In this document: positions 41,867 through 43,079 of the stretch, piece by piece
Layout: each line of letters opens with the position of its first letter
Position numbering within the stretch: position 1 is the first letter of the stretch
From: JAVBMC01 sp031552845
GTDB lineage: Bacteria > Verrucomicrobiota > Kiritimatiellia > RFP12 > DVOR01
Assembly: GCA_031552845.1 (NCBI GenBank)
Contig: JAVBMC010000008.1
Span: forward strand, 1 to 43,079
DNA: 43,079 nucleotides
Direction: 5' to 3'
Program-made: the position numbers and the translations under genes
The notes under the pieces: generated by a model
The model's database searches: none
What the model saw: the letters and a program-made list of their open reading frames with translations, nothing else
Told to the model about the DNA's origin: nothing

Positions 41867-41884
41867 ACGACCTCCCTTGCTTCA

Positions 41885-41914
41885 AGTATAACATACCCCC
41901 ATCACTCAACACAA
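41885..41914 (-). promoter_or_regulatory. Candidate promoter of the four-gene lipoprotein operon
   Basis: Minus strand: TTGTGT (41914-41909), 18-bp spacer, TATACT (41890-41885), 19 bp before the ATG. Confidence 0.5.
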
Positions 41915-42020
41915 GCCGAAAGAGTTCCTAAACTGCGTCGCGGAGGGCAAGTAAAACACAGCATGATTACCCCGTCACGGCGCGCTTCCCTACCTGCTGA
42001 TACGCACATAGCACACAGAA

Positions 42021-42049
42021 TGCCGGCGGGGACGCCGGCGCTCCCAGGG
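42021..42049 (-). repeat. Palindromic repeat element, copy 2
   Basis: Reverse strand matches 81-109 at 28 of 29 bases. The hairpin arms GCCGGCG/CGCCGGC are identical and only the loop differs (TCCC instead of TCCT). Confidence 0.85.
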
Positions 42050-42065
42050 GGAGGCTGACGTAATG

Positions 42066-42092
42066 CGGCGGTTTCGGAGAACCCACCCTACC
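42066..42092 (-). repeat. GGTAGGG dispersed repeat, copy C
   Basis: On the minus strand GGTAGGGTGGG, then TTCTCCGAAACCGCCG. Like copy B at 24075, it is preceded by TACTCTCAAA. Confidence 0.7.
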
Positions 42093-42149
42093 TTTTTGAG
42101 AGTAAATGGGCGAAGGTAAGGGGAATTGGAGGTCGCAGGGATAGGGATT

Positions 42150-42413
42150 TTGTGTCAAACGTTTGGCAAGCAGGTTTTCAACGTTTGCCAACGCAGGGTG
42201 AGACGTTTGGCAAATGGGTGTCTAACGTTTGGCGTAAATGTGTCTCTCTAGTGAAGCAAATGTGTGAGCCGTGTGAAACTTCCGCACCAAATGACTGGCG
42301 TAAGGGTACGTAATGTTGCGTAGCGTTGGCAGTAACGTTACTGTCGGGTGGGAGTAACGTTACTTTGGGCGGGAAGTAAGGTTAGTGTCGGCGTTGAGTA
42401 ACGTTACTTACGT
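42150..42413. repeat. Row of 12 palindrome positions on an exact 22-bp pitch (locus 2)
   Basis: Centres fall at 42160.5 plus multiples of 22 up to 42402.5. Units 1-4 carry ACGTTTG; unit 1 is the perfect CAAACGTTTG. Units 5-7 are weak (unit 7 has CCA-N6-TGG arms). Unit 8 is TACGTAATGTTGCGTA (6 of 8 pairs). Units 9-12 carry AGTAACGTTACT (unit 9 is the perfect CAGTAACGTTACTG; unit 11 has two base changes). The ACGTTTG block and the AGTAACGTTACT block are in register across the gap: the distance between their first centres is 176 = 8 x 22. Confidence 0.9.
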
Positions 42414-42451
42414 TCCTGTTACGGGAGTGGAACGGAGGTGTGAGGGTAGTA

Positions 42452-42482
42452 AAAAGGCAGCACGGGGTGCGTGCTGCCTTTT
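42452..42482 (-). terminator. Intrinsic terminator of the GspE/PilB gene
   Basis: AAAAGGCAGCAC (42452-42463) pairs perfectly with GTGCTGCCTTTT (42471-42482), loop GGGGTGC. On the minus strand a T-run follows the stem. Confidence 0.9.
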
Positions 42483-42516
42483 CTTTGTTTGCTTATTGAC
42501 TGCCGACTGGACAGGT

Positions 42517-43079
42517 TTAGGTGTAGCGCAGGACTTCGTCGACCGTGGTGTAGCCGTCGAGGACGTTGCGGACGCCGTCTTCGCGCATGGTGCGCATGCC
42601 GAGTTCGCGCGCTTTTTGGTGGATGAAGAGCGTGGGGCGGCGTTCGTTGATCATTTCGCGGATGGGATTGCTGATGCGCATGTATTCGAACACGCCTTTT
42701 CGGCCGCGGTAACCGGTACCGTTGCAGTTGCTGCAGCCGGCGCCGTAGTAGAAGCTGCGTCCGCCGATGTCGGAGCGGCTGAGGTTGAGGCGTTGGAGGA
42801 TGTCGTCATCAGGCTCGTAGGGGGTTTTGCACTTGGGGCAGATTGTACGCGTGAGGCGTTGGGCCAAGATGGCTTCGAGCGTGGAGGAGATGAGATAGGG
42901 CGCGACGTTCATATCGACCAAACGCGTGACAGCACCGGCGGCGTTGTTGGTGTGGAGGGTGCTGAATACGAAGTGGCCGGTGAGTGCGGCTTGGACGGCG
43001 ATTTCGGCGGTTTCCAAGTCACGAATTTCGCCGATCATGATGATGTTCGGGGCTTGCCGGAGCATCGAGCGAAGGGCGG
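42517..43079 (-). CDS. GspE/PilB-family secretion or pilus ATPase, C-terminal part (start outside window)
   Basis: C-terminal portion of the cytosolic hexameric ATPase that powers type II secretion or type IV pilus assembly. The frame is open to the window edge, so the start lies beyond. Visible: RQAPNIIMIGEIRDLETAEI, with the Walker-B/Asp-box GEIRD; TGHFVFSTLHTNNAAGAVTRL, the His-box; then two zinc-binding CxxC pairs, CPKC (about 42830) and CSNC (about 42728), typical of GspE/PilB with a metal-binding insertion. The C-terminus is typical (MREDGVRNVLDGYTTVDEVLRYT). GspE and PilB cannot be told apart from this part alone. Confidence 0.95.
   Translation of the reverse strand, partial: ALRSMLRQAPNIIMIGEIRDLETAEIAVQAALTGHFVFSTLHTNNAAGAVTRLVDMNVAPYLISSTLEAILAQRLTRTICPKCKTPYEPDDDILQRLNLSRSDIGGRSFYYGAGCSNCNGTGYRGRKGVFEYMRISNPIREMINERRPTLFIHQKARELGMRTMREDGVRNVLDGYTTVDEVLRYT

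Larger units (their letters stand above)
41867..42516. other. Repeat-rich intergenic region upstream of the lipoprotein operon
   Basis: About 650 bp without a gene. It contains the operon promoter, palindromic element copy 2, GGTAGGG repeat copy C, the second 22-bp palindrome row and the GspE/PilB terminator. The layout mirrors the region upstream of the RHS gene. Confidence 0.75.

Noticed and set aside
41967..42191. 74-codon minus-strand frame
   Set aside because: It is only the translation of the palindromic element and GGTAGGG repeat; not a gene.

Overview
The window looks like a chromosomal segment of an uncultured, probably anaerobic and host-associated, Gram-negative bacterium of the PVC superphylum, most likely Kiritimatiellota or Lentisphaerota. 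This is inferred from the gene families: a very long secreted right-handed beta-helix protein with YVDATxxDDSGDG modules, a giant YD-repeat (RHS) protein preceded by DxDxDG calcium-type repeats, a TonB-dependent receptor, lipoproteins with lipoboxes, a C_GCAxxG_C_C protein and a GspE/PilB ATPase. No rRNA, tRNA, CRISPR array or intact insertion sequence was seen, so the taxonomy is not anchored by a marker gene.

Layout. Positions 1-835 hold the end of an oligopeptide/dipeptide-type ABC permease. It converges on a 1434-residue secreted beta-helix protein (892-5196, minus). A 311-bp divergent region carrying a 39-bp remnant of a second permease gene leads to a TonB receptor (5508-7679). Then come a PNPOx-fold flavoprotein and two tail-to-tail membrane methyltransferases (7778-9812). 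From 10173 to 23752 there is an RHS polymorphic-toxin-like locus on the minus strand: a 3901-residue RHS protein, a translationally coupled membrane-anchored candidate immunity protein, a decayed RHS fragment and a small unknown ORF.

From 24651 to 33287 lie mainly housekeeping genes: an HU-like DNA-binding protein, a glycosyltransferase 2 plus ribulose-phosphate epimerase operon, a small secreted Pro/His-rich protein, a RlmL-like rRNA methyltransferase overlapping a C_GCAxxG_C_C gene, and an Lrp/AsnC regulator plus aminotransferase operon. From 33467 to 41866 there are two tightly packed minus-strand operons of mostly unrecognised exported proteins. One has six genes: an ankyrin/zinc-finger lipoprotein, a secreted protein, two paralogous unknowns and two paralogous TPR proteins. 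The other has four genes: two lipoproteins, a membrane protein and a secreted protein. Nearly every junction in both is a 4-base ATGA/GTGA overlap or a gap of 10 bases or less. The window ends inside a GspE/PilB ATPase gene.

The most unusual structure is not a gene. Two intergenic regions (about 24190-24453 and 42150-42413) each hold a row of about twelve short palindromes whose centres are spaced exactly 22 bp apart. The palindrome sequence changes along the row (GAAC-N4-GTTC to ACGT-centred in one; CAAACGTTTG to CAGTAACGTTACTG in the other), but the 22-bp register does not slip. Both rows sit between the terminator of one minus-strand gene and the start of the next minus-strand operon, and both are flanked by the same dispersed repeats. 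A separate palindromic element has a copy in frame inside the ABC permease and a second copy next to the second row.
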